The notes below the pieces were generated by a model that had not been told where the DNA came from, searched no databases, and saw only the letters and a program-made list of their open reading frames with translations. A stretch of 64,000 nucleotides of DNA from assembly GCF_014639435.1 (NCBI RefSeq), contig NZ_BMFZ01000001.1, forward strand, positions 172,748 through 236,747. Reading direction: 5' to 3'. The stretch's first letter is position 1; every line of letters starts with the position of its first letter. This document shows positions 56,104-64,000 of this stretch, piece by piece. The translations under genes were made by a program, and so were the position numbers. Source of the stretch: Hafnia psychrotolerans (GTDB lineage: Bacteria; Pseudomonadota; Gammaproteobacteria; Enterobacterales; Enterobacteriaceae).

Positions 56104-57639
56104 TTATTTCAGGATATGGCGTCGGTTGAGCGTTAACGCAACACCTACCATTAAGAGAGTGATAAGCCAGGTTGGCCACCAGCCAAAGCGAGCATAAGGT
56201 GTAAGCCCTGTGGTTGGGGTGACCTCCACGTTCAGTACCTGGCGGGTGAATTGTGGAATCTGAGCAATCACTTCGCCATTGGCATCGACGGCTGCCGTGA
56301 CGCCATTGTTGGTGCTGCGCAACAGTGGGCGTCCCAGTTCCAGAGCCCGCATCCGTGCCATCTGAAAATGCTGCCACGGCCCAATAGAGTGGCCGAACCA
56401 GGCATCGTTAGAAATGGTCAGCAGGAAGTCTGTATCCGGGCGAAGGTTGTCGCGCACCTGCTCGCCGTAGACAATTTCATAGCAGATGGCGGTGGTCAGA
56501 TTCAGCCCACTGACCCGCAGTGGTTTCTGAATATAATTACCACGGCTCAATCCCGACATGGGTAAATCAAAGAGGGGGGCCAATGGCCGCAGGATCGATT
56601 CCAGCGGAACATACTCGCCGAACGGCACCAGATGATGTTTATCAAAGCGGTTGCTGTCCGGGTAGCGGTACTGTTTGTCGCCGCCCAGTACAATCGCGCT
56701 GTTGTAAACGTGCATATCCGTGCTGGTGCGACGTGCATCAATAATGCCGGTCACGAGCTGTGAGCCTTTCGCGCGGTAGAGGTCATCGACCATGGTCAAG
56801 AACTGCTGCTGGTCAGATTCGATATCTGAAATGGCTGATTCCGGCCAAATAATTATCTTCGCCTTACCGAGATAAGGGCGGCTGAGATCCATATAGGTTT
56901 GCAGTGCGCTGACTAACGAATTCGGATCCCATTTCATAGACTGTTCGATGTTGCCCTGCACCAGCGCGACATCAACCTTTTTGTCTTCCTGTGGCTGATA
57001 CCAGTGGACATAGCGTAGCGACCAGGGAAACAACAGCAATGCCAATGCAATGATGGCGGGCAATTTACGACGCTGATGCACGGCATAAACCAGCAAGCCA
57101 CTAATAGAGGTCATTATCAGTGTGATGCTATCGACGCCAGCAATAGGTGCGAGACCTTTGAGTGGGCCGTCAATCTGACTGTAGCCAAACTGCAACCATG
57201 GGAAGCCGGTTAGCACCCAGCCACGCAGAAACTCGGTGGCTTGCCATAGGGCAGGGGCTGCCAGCGCCAATTTCCACCAGGTCGTGTTAGGAAATAGGCG
57301 AGTTAATAAACCGGCAAATAGCATGGTATAAAGGGATAGATAGCCGGCCAGCAGTACCACTAAAAACAGATTAATGGCTTCCGGCATTCCGCCAAAGGTG
57401 GCAATGCTGACATACACCCAGTTTACGCCGCTGCCAAATATTCCCATGCCCCACCAAAAACCTATCCAAGCGGACTGGCCTGAACGGCGGTCGAGGGTAA
57501 GCGCCAGTAAGCCAAACAGTGAAACAAAAGCTGCCGGCCAACAATCGTAAGGTGAAAAGGAGAGTGTGCCACAGGCACCGAATAAGAGCGCCAGTAGGGT
57601 GCGAACCCACTGGCGTTGGTATAAAGAGGCTATTGCCAT
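56104..57639 (-). CDS. lnt: Apolipoprotein N-acyltransferase
   Basis: A 511-residue inner membrane enzyme that adds the third acyl chain to lipoproteins. The N-terminal half has about six helices, followed by a periplasmic nitrilase-like domain with a Glu in [10 protein letters not shown], a conserved PFGEYVPLE segment and the nucleophile Cys in [14 protein letters not shown] last membrane helix ([18 protein letters not shown]) closes the protein. It is 7 bases from corC, in the usual ybeZ-ybeY-corC-lnt order. Confidence 0.97.
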   Translation of the reverse strand: MAIASLYQRQWVRTLLALLFGACGTLSFSPYDCWPAAFVSLFGLLALTLDRRSGQSAWIGFWWGMGIFGSGVNWVYVSIATFGGMPEAINLFLVVLLAGYLSLYTMLFAGLLTRLFPNTTWWKLALAAPALWQATEFLRGWVLTGFPWLQFGYSQIDGPLKGLAPIAGVDSITLIMTSISGLLVYAVHQRRKLPAIIALALLLFPWSLRYVHWYQPQEDKKVDVALVQGNIEQSMKWDPNSLVSALQTYMDLSRPYLGKAKIIIWPESAISDIESDQQQFLTMVDDLYRAKGSQLVTGIIDARRTSTDMHVYNSAIVLGGDKQYRYPDSNRFDKHHLVPFGEYVPLESILRPLAPLFDLPMSGLSRGNYIQKPLRVSGLNLTTAICYEIVYGEQVRDNLRPDTDFLLTISNDAWFGHSIGPWQHFQMARMRALELGRPLLRSTNNGVTAAVDANGEVIAQIPQFTRQVLNVEVTPTTGLTPYARFGWWPTWLITLLMVGVALTLNRRHILK

Positions 57640-57646
57640 GGAGTAA

Positions 57647-58525
57647 TTATTCTTCCAGTATCGGTTGCGGCGCGTCGTCCGGTATTTTTACGTGAACCTG
57701 GATAATACGTCGGCTGTCTGCCATCGCAACTTTGAACAGGTAACCGCCGATTTCAATGGTTTCGCCGCGTGCGGGTAAATGACCAAACGACTGCATTACC
57801 AGCCCGCCGATCGTATCCACTTCGTCGTCACTGTACTGAGTCTGGAAGACGTCGTTAAAATCTTCAATCGGTGCCAGAGCACGGACGGTGTAGGTGTGAC
57901 GACTTAGCTGGCGGATATCAAGATCTTCCACTTCATCATATTCGTCATCGATTTCACCGACAATGAGTTCAAGGATGTCTTCGATGGTGACCAGGCCAGA
58001 AACCCCGCCGAATTCATCGACCACGATAGCCATATGGTAACGCTGTGAACGGAACTCCTTCAGCATGCGATCAACGCGCTTGCTTTCAGGCACCACCACG
58101 GCGGTTCTCAGCACTTTATCAATGCTGAATGGCTCAGAGGATGTGCGCATAAACGGCAACAAATCCTTGGCCATCAGGATGCCTTCAATGTGGTCCTTAT
58201 CTTCGCTGATCACCGGGAAGCGTGAGTGTGCGGATTCGATGATCACATCGAGGCACTCTTCCAGCGGCTGATTACGTTTGAGTGTGATCATTTGCGAACG
58301 CGGGATCATGATGTCGCGAACACGTTGTTCGGCGATATCCATCACGCCTTCCAGCATGTCACGGGTATCGGGATCGATCAGGTCGTTCTGCTCGGAATCA
58401 CGGATCAGCTCAACCAGATCGCCACGGTTTTTGGGTTCACCGTGAAACAATTGGCTAAGAATAAGGGAAAAGAAGCCCTTCTTGGGACTGGGGCTGTCAC
58501 TATTTTGTGAATGGTCATCGCTCAT
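57647..58525 (-). CDS. corC: CorC, CBS-domain protein (YbeX)
   Basis: A 292-residue cytoplasmic protein equal in length to E. coli CorC. It has two CBS domains (about 70-190; [23 protein letters not shown] and [22 protein letters not shown]) and a C-terminal CorC/HlyC transporter-associated domain (about 205-285, ending [12 protein letters not shown]). It has been linked to Mg/Co efflux and to ribosome maturation. A 124-base gap separates it from ybeY; the ribosome site is weak. Confidence 0.96.
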   Translation of the reverse strand: MSDDHSQNSDSPSPKKGFFSLILSQLFHGEPKNRGDLVELIRDSEQNDLIDPDTRDMLEGVMDIAEQRVRDIMIPRSQMITLKRNQPLEECLDVIIESAHSRFPVISEDKDHIEGILMAKDLLPFMRTSSEPFSIDKVLRTAVVVPESKRVDRMLKEFRSQRYHMAIVVDEFGGVSGLVTIEDILELIVGEIDDEYDEVEDLDIRQLSRHTYTVRALAPIEDFNDVFQTQYSDDEVDTIGGLVMQSFGHLPARGETIEIGGYLFKVAMADSRRIIQVHVKIPDDAPQPILEE

Positions 58526-58649
58526 GGCGTTTGGTTAAGTTTACTCATATAGATGAAAATAAAATAATCAGCGGTCCCTTGGTACTTGAAGCTGCAGTGG
58601 TGTTAGCCGCCTTGCTGCAACTCCAATGACTTTGGGGGAAGTCATCACG

Positions 58650-59141
58650 CTAATCTCGAAGGTCGTCTTTGCCAGTGTCTTCAATGAAAATATACGGATC
58701 CGGGTAGCCCAGACTTTGCATAATTTCGATCTCAATAGACTCCATTTCTTCGGCTTCTTCATCGACGATGTGGTCATACCCTAGCAGATGAAGACTGCCG
58801 TGAACAACCATATGCGCCCAATGCGCCAGCAGGGCTTTTTGCTGCTCCCCTGCCTCTTTTTCAACTACCTGTCGGCAGATGACCAGATCACCCAGCAGCG
58901 GTAACTCCATACCTGGAGGTGCCTCAAACGGGAAGGATAACACGTTGGTCGATTTGTCTTTACCACGATATGTCATATTCAGCTCGTGGCTTTCGGCGTC
59001 ATCCACAATACGGATGGTGACTTCTGACTCTTCCTGAAACTGTGGCAAGACCACATCCAGCCATTTCTGAAAATCACTTTCAGTGGGTAAGCCGTCGCTG
59101 CTTTCACATGCAATCTGTAAATCGAGAATAACCTGACTCAT
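58650..59141 (-). CDS. ybeY: Endoribonuclease YbeY
   Basis: A 163-residue metalloprotein with the zinc motif [11 protein letters not shown] in the C-terminal half and the family block [17 protein letters not shown]. It acts in 16S rRNA 3' end maturation and ribosome quality control. Eight residues longer than E. coli YbeY, at the C-terminus. Its ATG overlaps the ybeZ stop by 4 bases. Confidence 0.97.
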   Translation of the reverse strand: MSQVILDLQIACESSDGLPTESDFQKWLDVVLPQFQEESEVTIRIVDDAESHELNMTYRGKDKSTNVLSFPFEAPPGMELPLLGDLVICRQVVEKEAGEQQKALLAHWAHMVVHGSLHLLGYDHIVDEEAEEMESIEIEIMQSLGYPDPYIFIEDTGKDDLRD

Positions 59142-60196
59142 TGAGTAACCTGTTGGGACGACGGATGATGGGATTCATGACGGCGTTGCTCTGTAATGGC
59201 GTCTCGTCGTTTCTGGTCTTCTTCTTCCCAGGCTTCATAAGCGACAACGATACGTGCAACCACGGGATGGCGGACGACGTCTTCGCTGTGAAAGAAGTTA
59301 AAACTCAACTCTTCGACGGAAGAAAGCACTTCAATGGCATGGCGTAGGCCGGACTTCTGATGGCGTGGCAAGTCGATTTGCGTCACGTCACCTGTGATCA
59401 CGGCTTTTGAATTGAAGCCGATACGGGTCAGGAACATTTTCATTTGTTCAATCGAGGTGTTCTGGCTTTCATCCAAAATAATAAAAGCGTCATTGAGCGT
59501 ACGCCCACGCATGTAAGCCAGCGGCGCAACTTCAATCACGTTACGTTCAATCAGCTTCTCGACTTTCTCGAAACCTAACATTTCGAACAGCGCGTCATAC
59601 AGCGGGCGCAAATAAGGATCGACTTTCTGGCTGAGGTCGCCTGGCAGGAAGCCCAGTTTTTCACCCGCTTCGACGGCAGGGCGGGTCAGCAGAATGCGTC
59701 TTACTTGCTGGCGTTCAAGGGCATCGACAGCGGCTGCTACCGCCAGATAGGTTTTACCGGTACCGGCCGGGCCGATGCCGAAAGTGATGTCGTGGTCGAA
59801 AATATTGGCGATGTACTGTGCCTGATTTGGCGTGCGCGGTTTCACCATGCCACGTTTGGTCTTGATGATGACCGATTTGCCGTAATCCGGCACGCTTTCT
59901 GCGGTTTGTTCCAGCACCCGGCTTTCTTTGATCGCCAGATGGATTTTCTCAGGATCGATATCCTGCGTCTCACCACGCACCGGTGCTGTGTCTACGTATA
60001 AGTCACGCAGGATGTCGGCGGCTGCGGCGACGGCCAAGCTTTTCCCGACCAGTTTAAATGCGTTATCACGACGGTTGATTTCAACGCCCAACCGGCGCTC
60101 CAGTTGCTTGATGTTGTCATCAAACGGCCCGCACAGGCTCAGCAAACGCTGATTGTCTTCGGGCTCCAGTAAAATCTCTTGTGTTACAACGTTCAA
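59138..60196 (-). CDS. ybeZ: PhoH-like ATPase YbeZ
   Basis: A PhoH-family P-loop ATPase of about 352 residues, with Walker [12 protein letters not shown] and Walker [11 protein letters not shown]. It works with YbeY in RNA metabolism. The TTG at 60196 is chosen because an AGAGG box lies 6 bases before it and the product then starts [16 protein letters not shown], aligning with E. coli MNIDTREITLEP. A GTG six codons upstream has no ribosome site. Confidence 0.94.
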   Translation of the reverse strand: MNVVTQEILLEPEDNQRLLSLCGPFDDNIKQLERRLGVEINRRDNAFKLVGKSLAVAAAADILRDLYVDTAPVRGETQDIDPEKIHLAIKESRVLEQTAESVPDYGKSVIIKTKRGMVKPRTPNQAQYIANIFDHDITFGIGPAGTGKTYLAVAAAVDALERQQVRRILLTRPAVEAGEKLGFLPGDLSQKVDPYLRPLYDALFEMLGFEKVEKLIERNVIEVAPLAYMRGRTLNDAFIILDESQNTSIEQMKMFLTRIGFNSKAVITGDVTQIDLPRHQKSGLRHAIEVLSSVEELSFNFFHSEDVVRHPVVARIVVAYEAWEEEDQKRRDAITEQRRHESHHPSSQQVTQ

Positions 60197-60425
60197 ACTA
60201 TTCCTCTGGGCCACACAGGGCCTGTTGACGTGCCTGACATTTTTGCTTCAGCGCATTATGAAACTGAGGCTCAAAACTCACCATACCTTGGTTAATAATA
60301 CATGCCGTTGGCAAAATATGCCTTGTTACCCGTTGAACCGGGCATACCTTAGTTACAATATGCGGCCTGTCTCGAAAAATTAAACCGTAGTGAAAGGTAC
60401 GTTGGCAATTTTCTTATACCAATCA

Positions 60426-60456
60426 ATAAAAAAAACAGGACGCCGAAGCGCCCTGT
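60426..60456 (-). terminator. Terminator after miaB
   Basis: CAGGGCGC-TTCG-GCGTCCTG with one mismatch, followed by eight T residues on the minus strand, 30 bases after the miaB stop. Confidence 0.92.
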
Positions 60457-60485
60457 CGATGAAAGGCCCATACAAAAAGAGCAGA

Positions 60486-61910
60486 TCAGGGCTGATAGAG
60501 ACCGACACCCATCTCATTTTCTTTACGGGTACGTGCAATCACCGATTCCGGTGATTCATGCAGGCGCATTGCCATTTGCTGTTCGGTGCGCACCACCACA
60601 CCTCGCAGGGAGTTGGTGTAGACATCAACAATTTCCACATCGACAAATTTGCCGATCATGTCCGGTGTCCCTTCGAAGTTCACCACGCGGTTGCACTCGG
60701 TGCGTCCTGTCAGTTCCATCACGCTTTTGCGGGAAGTACCTTCTACCAAAATACGCTGTACGGTACCTAGCGTTGCGCGGCTGAAACGCACTACCTGCTG
60801 CGTAATACGGTCCTGCAAAATCTGTAAACGCTGCTTCTTCTCTTCCAGGCTAACATTGTCCTCCATGTCGGCGGCTGGCGTACCGGGCCGGGAAGAGTAA
60901 ATGAAACTGAAGCTCACGTCGTAATTAATCTCAGCAATCAGCTTCATGGTTTTTTCGAAATCTTCGTTGGTCTCTCCTGGAAAGCCAATGATGAAGTCAG
61001 AACTCATATGAATATCTGGGCGCACCGCACGTAGCTTGCGAATAATCGCTTTATATTCCAGCACTGTGTGTGGGCGTTTCATCATGGTCAGGATGCGGTC
61101 AGAACCGCTCTGAATCGGCAGGTGCAGGAAGTTCACTAGCTCAGGCGTATCTTTATAGACGTCGATGATGTCATCGGTGAACTCCACTGGATGGCTGGTG
61201 GTGAAGCGGATGCGATCAATGCCGTCGATAGTCGCAACCAGGCGTAACAGGTCAGCAAAACTGCATGTTCCACCGTCAAAGGTGCAGCCACGGTAGGCGT
61301 TAACGTTCTGCCCGAGGAGGTTGACTTCCCGGACGCCCTGCGCGGCGAGTTGGGCGATTTCGAACAACACATCATCGCTTGGACGGCTGACTTCTTCACC
61401 ACGGGTATAAGGCACGACGCAGAAGCTGCAATATTTGTTGCAGCCCTCCATGATCGATACAAACGCTGTTGGGCCGTCGGCGCGCGGTTCGGGCAGACGG
61501 TCAAATTTCTCAATCTCGGGAAAGCTGATATCGACAATCGGGCTTTTAGTCCCCCGTACGTGGTTGATCATTTCCGGCAGACGGTGCAACGTTTGAGGTC
61601 CAAATACTACATCGACACAAGGCGCACGCTGGCGCAGCATCTCACCTTCCTGTGAGGCCACGCAGCCACCGACACCGATGATCACATCCGGGTTTTTCTT
61701 TTTAAGTAATTTCCAGTGACCGAGCAGGCTGAACACTTTTTCCTGTGCTTTTTCCCTGATTGAACAAGTGTTCAGCAGCAGAATATCTGCCTCTTCAGCA
61801 TTATCTGTGAGCTGGTAACCGTGGGTGCTTTCGAGAAGGTCGGCCATTTTTGATGAATCGTATTCATTCATCTGGCAGCCCCAGGTTTTTATGTGCAGTT
61901 TTTTCGTCAT
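60486..61910 (-). CDS. miaB: tRNA-2-methylthio-i6A37 synthase
   Basis: A 474-residue radical SAM methylthiotransferase, equal in length to E. coli MiaB. It has an N-terminal UPF0004 domain ([22 protein letters not shown]) with cluster Cys residues including CSIREKA and [10 protein letters not shown]. The radical SAM motif is in [20 protein letters not shown], and a TRAM domain lies at the C-terminus. It modifies A37 of tRNAs reading UNN codons. The frame is open 48 codons upstream without similarity. Confidence 0.97.
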   Translation of the reverse strand: MTKKLHIKTWGCQMNEYDSSKMADLLESTHGYQLTDNAEEADILLLNTCSIREKAQEKVFSLLGHWKLLKKKNPDVIIGVGGCVASQEGEMLRQRAPCVDVVFGPQTLHRLPEMINHVRGTKSPIVDISFPEIEKFDRLPEPRADGPTAFVSIMEGCNKYCSFCVVPYTRGEEVSRPSDDVLFEIAQLAAQGVREVNLLGQNVNAYRGCTFDGGTCSFADLLRLVATIDGIDRIRFTTSHPVEFTDDIIDVYKDTPELVNFLHLPIQSGSDRILTMMKRPHTVLEYKAIIRKLRAVRPDIHMSSDFIIGFPGETNEDFEKTMKLIAEINYDVSFSFIYSSRPGTPAADMEDNVSLEEKKQRLQILQDRITQQVVRFSRATLGTVQRILVEGTSRKSVMELTGRTECNRVVNFEGTPDMIGKFVDVEIVDVYTNSLRGVVVRTEQQMAMRLHESPESVIARTRKENEMGVGLYQP

Positions 61911-62102
61911 CAGTGTGTCAGTACTCAAAACGGAGGAAAATACGGGAGTTTGGTCATGCCGCAGCGTATAGCGCAGTTCATGGATGCTATTGTAAACCCT
62001 CGCTCCGGTGGTGACCAGCGCAGGAAAGCAGCTTAGTCTCTGATGCAGACACAAAAATCCGGTACACTTTGCTTAATGAACTGAACAAAAAGCCGGAATA
62101 AA

Positions 62103-63287
62103 ATGAATAATTCTGAGAAGTTATTTGATGCAGTGATTGTTGGCGGAGGCATGGTTGGTGCCGCTGCGGCGCTGGGGCTGGCACAGCAGGGTCTTCAGGT
62201 GGCGGTTATCGAGAATGAAGAACCCGCGGGATTTGACCCGTCAGCGCCCGCCGATTTACGGATTTCCGCAATTGGCTGTGCGTCCGTACGTTTTCTGAAA
62301 ACACTTGGTGCATGGCCGGGCGTTGAACAAATGCGAGCTGTGCCATACCGCCGTCTGGAGACCTGGGAGCTTGATGGCTCCGAAGTGAAGTTTGATGCGC
62401 AATCGCTCGGGTTGCCGGAGCTGGGGTTCATGGTCGAGAACTCAGTCCTTCAGCGGGCATTGTGGCAACAGTTTGATGCGTTCCCCTCTCTGACCCGTTT
62501 TTGCCCGGCTAAACTGTGTCATCTTGTGCAGCATGATGACCAAACCTGGTCACTTCAGCTCACTACCGGCGAACTGCTGCGCACGCAGTTGGTGATTGCT
62601 GCCGATGGCGCGAATTCCCTGGTGCGCCAGCTGGCAGGCATTGGTGTGGATGGCTGGCAATACCGTCAGAACTGCATGCTGATTAACGTCGAAACCGAAA
62701 CGCCGGATCAGGATGTCACCTGGCAACAATTTTTCCCTTCAGGCCCGCGCGCATTCCTGCCGTTGTTTGGGCGTCAGGCGTCGCTGGTTTGGTACGACAG
62801 CCCGCAGCGCATCCGTTATCTGCAAACGCTGAACATGAAACAGCTGACTAATGAAGTCATGCAGGCATTCCCGGCCCGTCTTGGGAAGGTGACCGCATTG
62901 TCTTCGGGCGCTTTCCCGCTGGTTCGCCGGCACGCGCAGCGCTATGTCTTACCGGGACTGGCGTTGGTGGGCGATGCGGCACATACCATTAATCCGCTGG
63001 CGGGGCAGGGCGTAAATCTCGGTTACCGGGATGTCGCAGCGTTATTGTCGGTGCTGGAAAAAGCGCGTGAAAGTGGGGAAACGTGGGGCAGCGAGAACGT
63101 GTTGCTACGCTACCAGCGTCAGCGCCGTCTGGACAATTTGCTGATGCAAAGCGGGATGGATCTTTTCTATACTGCTTTCAGCAATGATTTAGCACCGGTG
63201 AAAGTGTTGCGAAATCTGGCGCTGATGACCGCCGAGCGTGCAGGTGGCCTGAAAACCAAAGCATTGAAATACGCACTGGGGATTTAA
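62103..63287 (+). CDS. ubiF: 3-demethoxyubiquinol 3-hydroxylase
   Basis: A 394-residue FAD monooxygenase of the UbiH/UbiF group. The N-terminal dinucleotide motif is VIVGGGMVGAAAALGLAQ, followed by the DG motif VIAADGANSLVRQ and the second FAD motif ALVGDAAHTINPLAGQGVNLGYRD. It hydroxylates the ubiquinone ring in aerobic ubiquinone synthesis. Its place divergent from miaB and next to the Gln/Met tRNA array is that of E. coli ubiF. Confidence 0.95.
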   Translation: MNNSEKLFDAVIVGGGMVGAAAALGLAQQGLQVAVIENEEPAGFDPSAPADLRISAIGCASVRFLKTLGAWPGVEQMRAVPYRRLETWELDGSEVKFDAQSLGLPELGFMVENSVLQRALWQQFDAFPSLTRFCPAKLCHLVQHDDQTWSLQLTTGELLRTQLVIAADGANSLVRQLAGIGVDGWQYRQNCMLINVETETPDQDVTWQQFFPSGPRAFLPLFGRQASLVWYDSPQRIRYLQTLNMKQLTNEVMQAFPARLGKVTALSSGAFPLVRRHAQRYVLPGLALVGDAAHTINPLAGQGVNLGYRDVAALLSVLEKARESGETWGSENVLLRYQRQRRLDNLLMQSGMDLFYTAFSNDLAPVKVLRNLALMTAERAGGLKTKALKYALGI

Positions 63288-63308
63288 ATGAGACGGAAGC
63301 CGTCCCCA

Positions 63309-63480
63309 AAATAATTCGAGTGGCAGGACAGAAACGCCTTTGGCGCTTTTTGAATAGCCCTTGCGCCGGCACTCCAGGCTGAGTTATTAGGCAGAGGAAG
63401 GAACCCGATGAGCTTACTCAGGTAAGGGATTCGGGTGACTGAGTACAGCCAACGCATCTGTAGCCTGAAGTATTAAGGGA
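63309..63480. repeat. ERIC-type repetitive element (degenerate)
   Basis: The segment GAACCCGATGAGCTTACTCA, GGTAAGGGATTCGGGTGACT, then CAGCCAACGCATCTGTAGCC and TGAAGTATTAAGGG matches the layout of the ERIC core, which has GAATCCCCAGGAGCTTAC, GTAAGTGACTGGGGTGAG and CAGCCAACGCAGATGCAGCTTGAAGTATGACGG in the usual form. CTTAC-N4-GTAAG at 63413-63426 is the central palindrome. A left end (TTCGAGTGGCAGGA, 63315) appears separated by unrelated sequence. Confidence 0.72.
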
Positions 63481-63490
63481 GATATTTAAA

Positions 63491-63525
63491 AGCAAAAAGC
63501 CCGCAACGTGAATTGCAGGCTTTTC
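63491..63525 (-). terminator. Terminator of the tRNA transcript
   Basis: AAAAGCCTGCAA pairs with TTGCGGGCTTTT (one G-T pair in DNA), loop of 6, followed by a T-run on the minus strand, 6 bases after the last tRNA. Confidence 0.88.
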
Positions 63526-63530
63526 TAATG

Positions 63531-63605
63531 TGGCTGGGGTGCCAGGATTCGAACCTGGGTATGCTGGTATCAGAAACCAGAGCCTTACCGCTTGGCGACA
63601 CCCCA
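63531..63605 (-). tRNA. tRNA-Gln (anticodon CTG)
   Basis: 75 bases on the minus strand. Acceptor arms TGGGGTG and CACCCCA with encoded GCCA end, anticodon stem CTGGT/ACCAG around TTCTGAT, T arm with GGTTCGAATCC. It corresponds to glnV/glnX of E. coli and is the last tRNA before the terminator. Confidence 0.96.
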
Positions 63606-63645
63606 AAAGAACAAGGTAAATCTAAATACTCATCACACAATAAAA

Positions 63646-63722
63646 TGGTGGCTACGACGGGATTTGAACCTGTGACCCCATCATTATGAGTGATGTGCTC
63701 TAACCAGCTGAGCTACGTAGCC
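63646..63722 (-). tRNA. tRNA-Met (elongator, anticodon CAT)
   Basis: 77 bases. Starts GGCTACGTAGCTCAGCTGGT, anticodon arm with CTCATAA, ends GTAGCCACCA. It matches E. coli elongator metT/metU, not the initiator, since the acceptor stem begins with a paired G. Confidence 0.96.
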
Positions 63723-63805
63723 AAATTCTACTGACTTACTGCAAAACTTCAAGCACTAGTTGACTCGTTTACTAATGAATTTCAAGTGCTTATCAATAAG
63801 AAGTA

Positions 63806-63880
63806 TGGCTGGGGTACCTGGATTCGAACCAGGGTATGCTGGTATCAAAAACCAGTGCCTTACCGCTTGGCGATACCCCA
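63806..63880 (-). tRNA. tRNA-Gln (anticodon TTG)
   Basis: 75 bases. Acceptor arms TGGGGTA and TACCCCA plus GCCA end, anticodon stem CTGGT/ACCAG around TTTTGAT, T arm with GGTTCGAATCC. It corresponds to glnU/glnW of E. coli. Confidence 0.96.
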
Positions 63881-63944
63881 ACAGTACAACCACTTCAAAT
63901 TGGGTTTTCTTTAGCGATATATCAAAGATATAACAAGAAAGAAA

Positions 63945-64000
63945 TGGCTGGGGTACCAGGATTCGAACCTGGGAATGCTGGTATCAAAAACCAGTGCCTT
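63945..64000 (-). tRNA. tRNA-Gln (anticodon TTG), cut by window end
   Basis: The 3' 56 bases of a second tRNA-Gln with the same anticodon loop (TTTTGAT) and a slightly different T arm. The 5' part lies beyond the window. The array therefore continues to the right. Confidence 0.93.

Overview
The window is chromosomal DNA of an Enterobacterales bacterium. The evidence is near-colinear runs of familiar enterobacterial genes (cspE, crcB, tatE, lipA, lipB, ybeD, dacA, rlpA, mrdBA, rlmH, rsfS, nadD, holA, lptE, leuS, ybeL, gltIJKL, lnt, corC, ybeY, ybeZ, miaB, ubiF and a Gln/Met tRNA array). Protein similarity to E. coli is high but not species-level. An ERIC-type element and the accessory sugar loci suggest the Yersiniaceae side of the order (Rahnella, Ewingella or Serratia-like). 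The genus is an inference and was not tested. I saw no prophage, insertion sequence or CRISPR array.

Left part (1-22.3 kb): accessory metabolism. A co-directional fructan or sucrose locus (1-6606) holds the end of a LacY/CscB-type symporter, a CscA-type GH32 fructofuranosidase, two OmpG-like porins flanking an exported GH32 enzyme, and a fructokinase. Next come the pyruvate-sensing kinase and regulator BtsS/BtsR, convergent with yjiA-yjiX-btsT, whose promoter carries three phased copies of the BtsR box. Then come osmC, an acetyltransferase gene, and thiMD under a TPP riboswitch. These are followed by a hypothetical gene, a GntR/FCD regulator, and an AraC-regulated locus with a GPH symporter and a GH127 beta-L-arabinofuranosidase.

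Middle (22.3-37.1 kb): a candidate small RNA, an unlisted 59-residue protein gene, a prolyl oligopeptidase, an orphan iron-type binding protein behind a Fur-box-like site, a DUF2076 gene and cspE. After these come a TetR/Bcr-type efflux pair, a possible 31-residue membrane peptide, and crcB behind a fluoride riboswitch. The most unusual cluster is at 30.9-37.1 kb. A MocR regulator is divergent from a dihydroxyphthalate-decarboxylase-like protein, a YbeM-type amidase and a complete polar amino acid ABC importer, all sitting between core genes crcB and tatE. I propose it as an uptake and hydrolysis module for an unknown amide or amino-acid-like compound.

Right part (37.3-64 kb): core functions, nearly all on the minus strand. 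They cover Tat export, lipoate synthesis, the cell elongation machinery, ribosome silencing and rRNA methylation, NAD synthesis, the polymerase III delta subunit, LPS transport, leucyl-tRNA synthetase, glutamate/aspartate uptake, lipoprotein acylation, RNA maturation, tRNA thiomethylation, ubiquinone synthesis and four tRNAs, the last cut by the window edge. A 120-bp imperfect palindrome separates ybeL from gltL.
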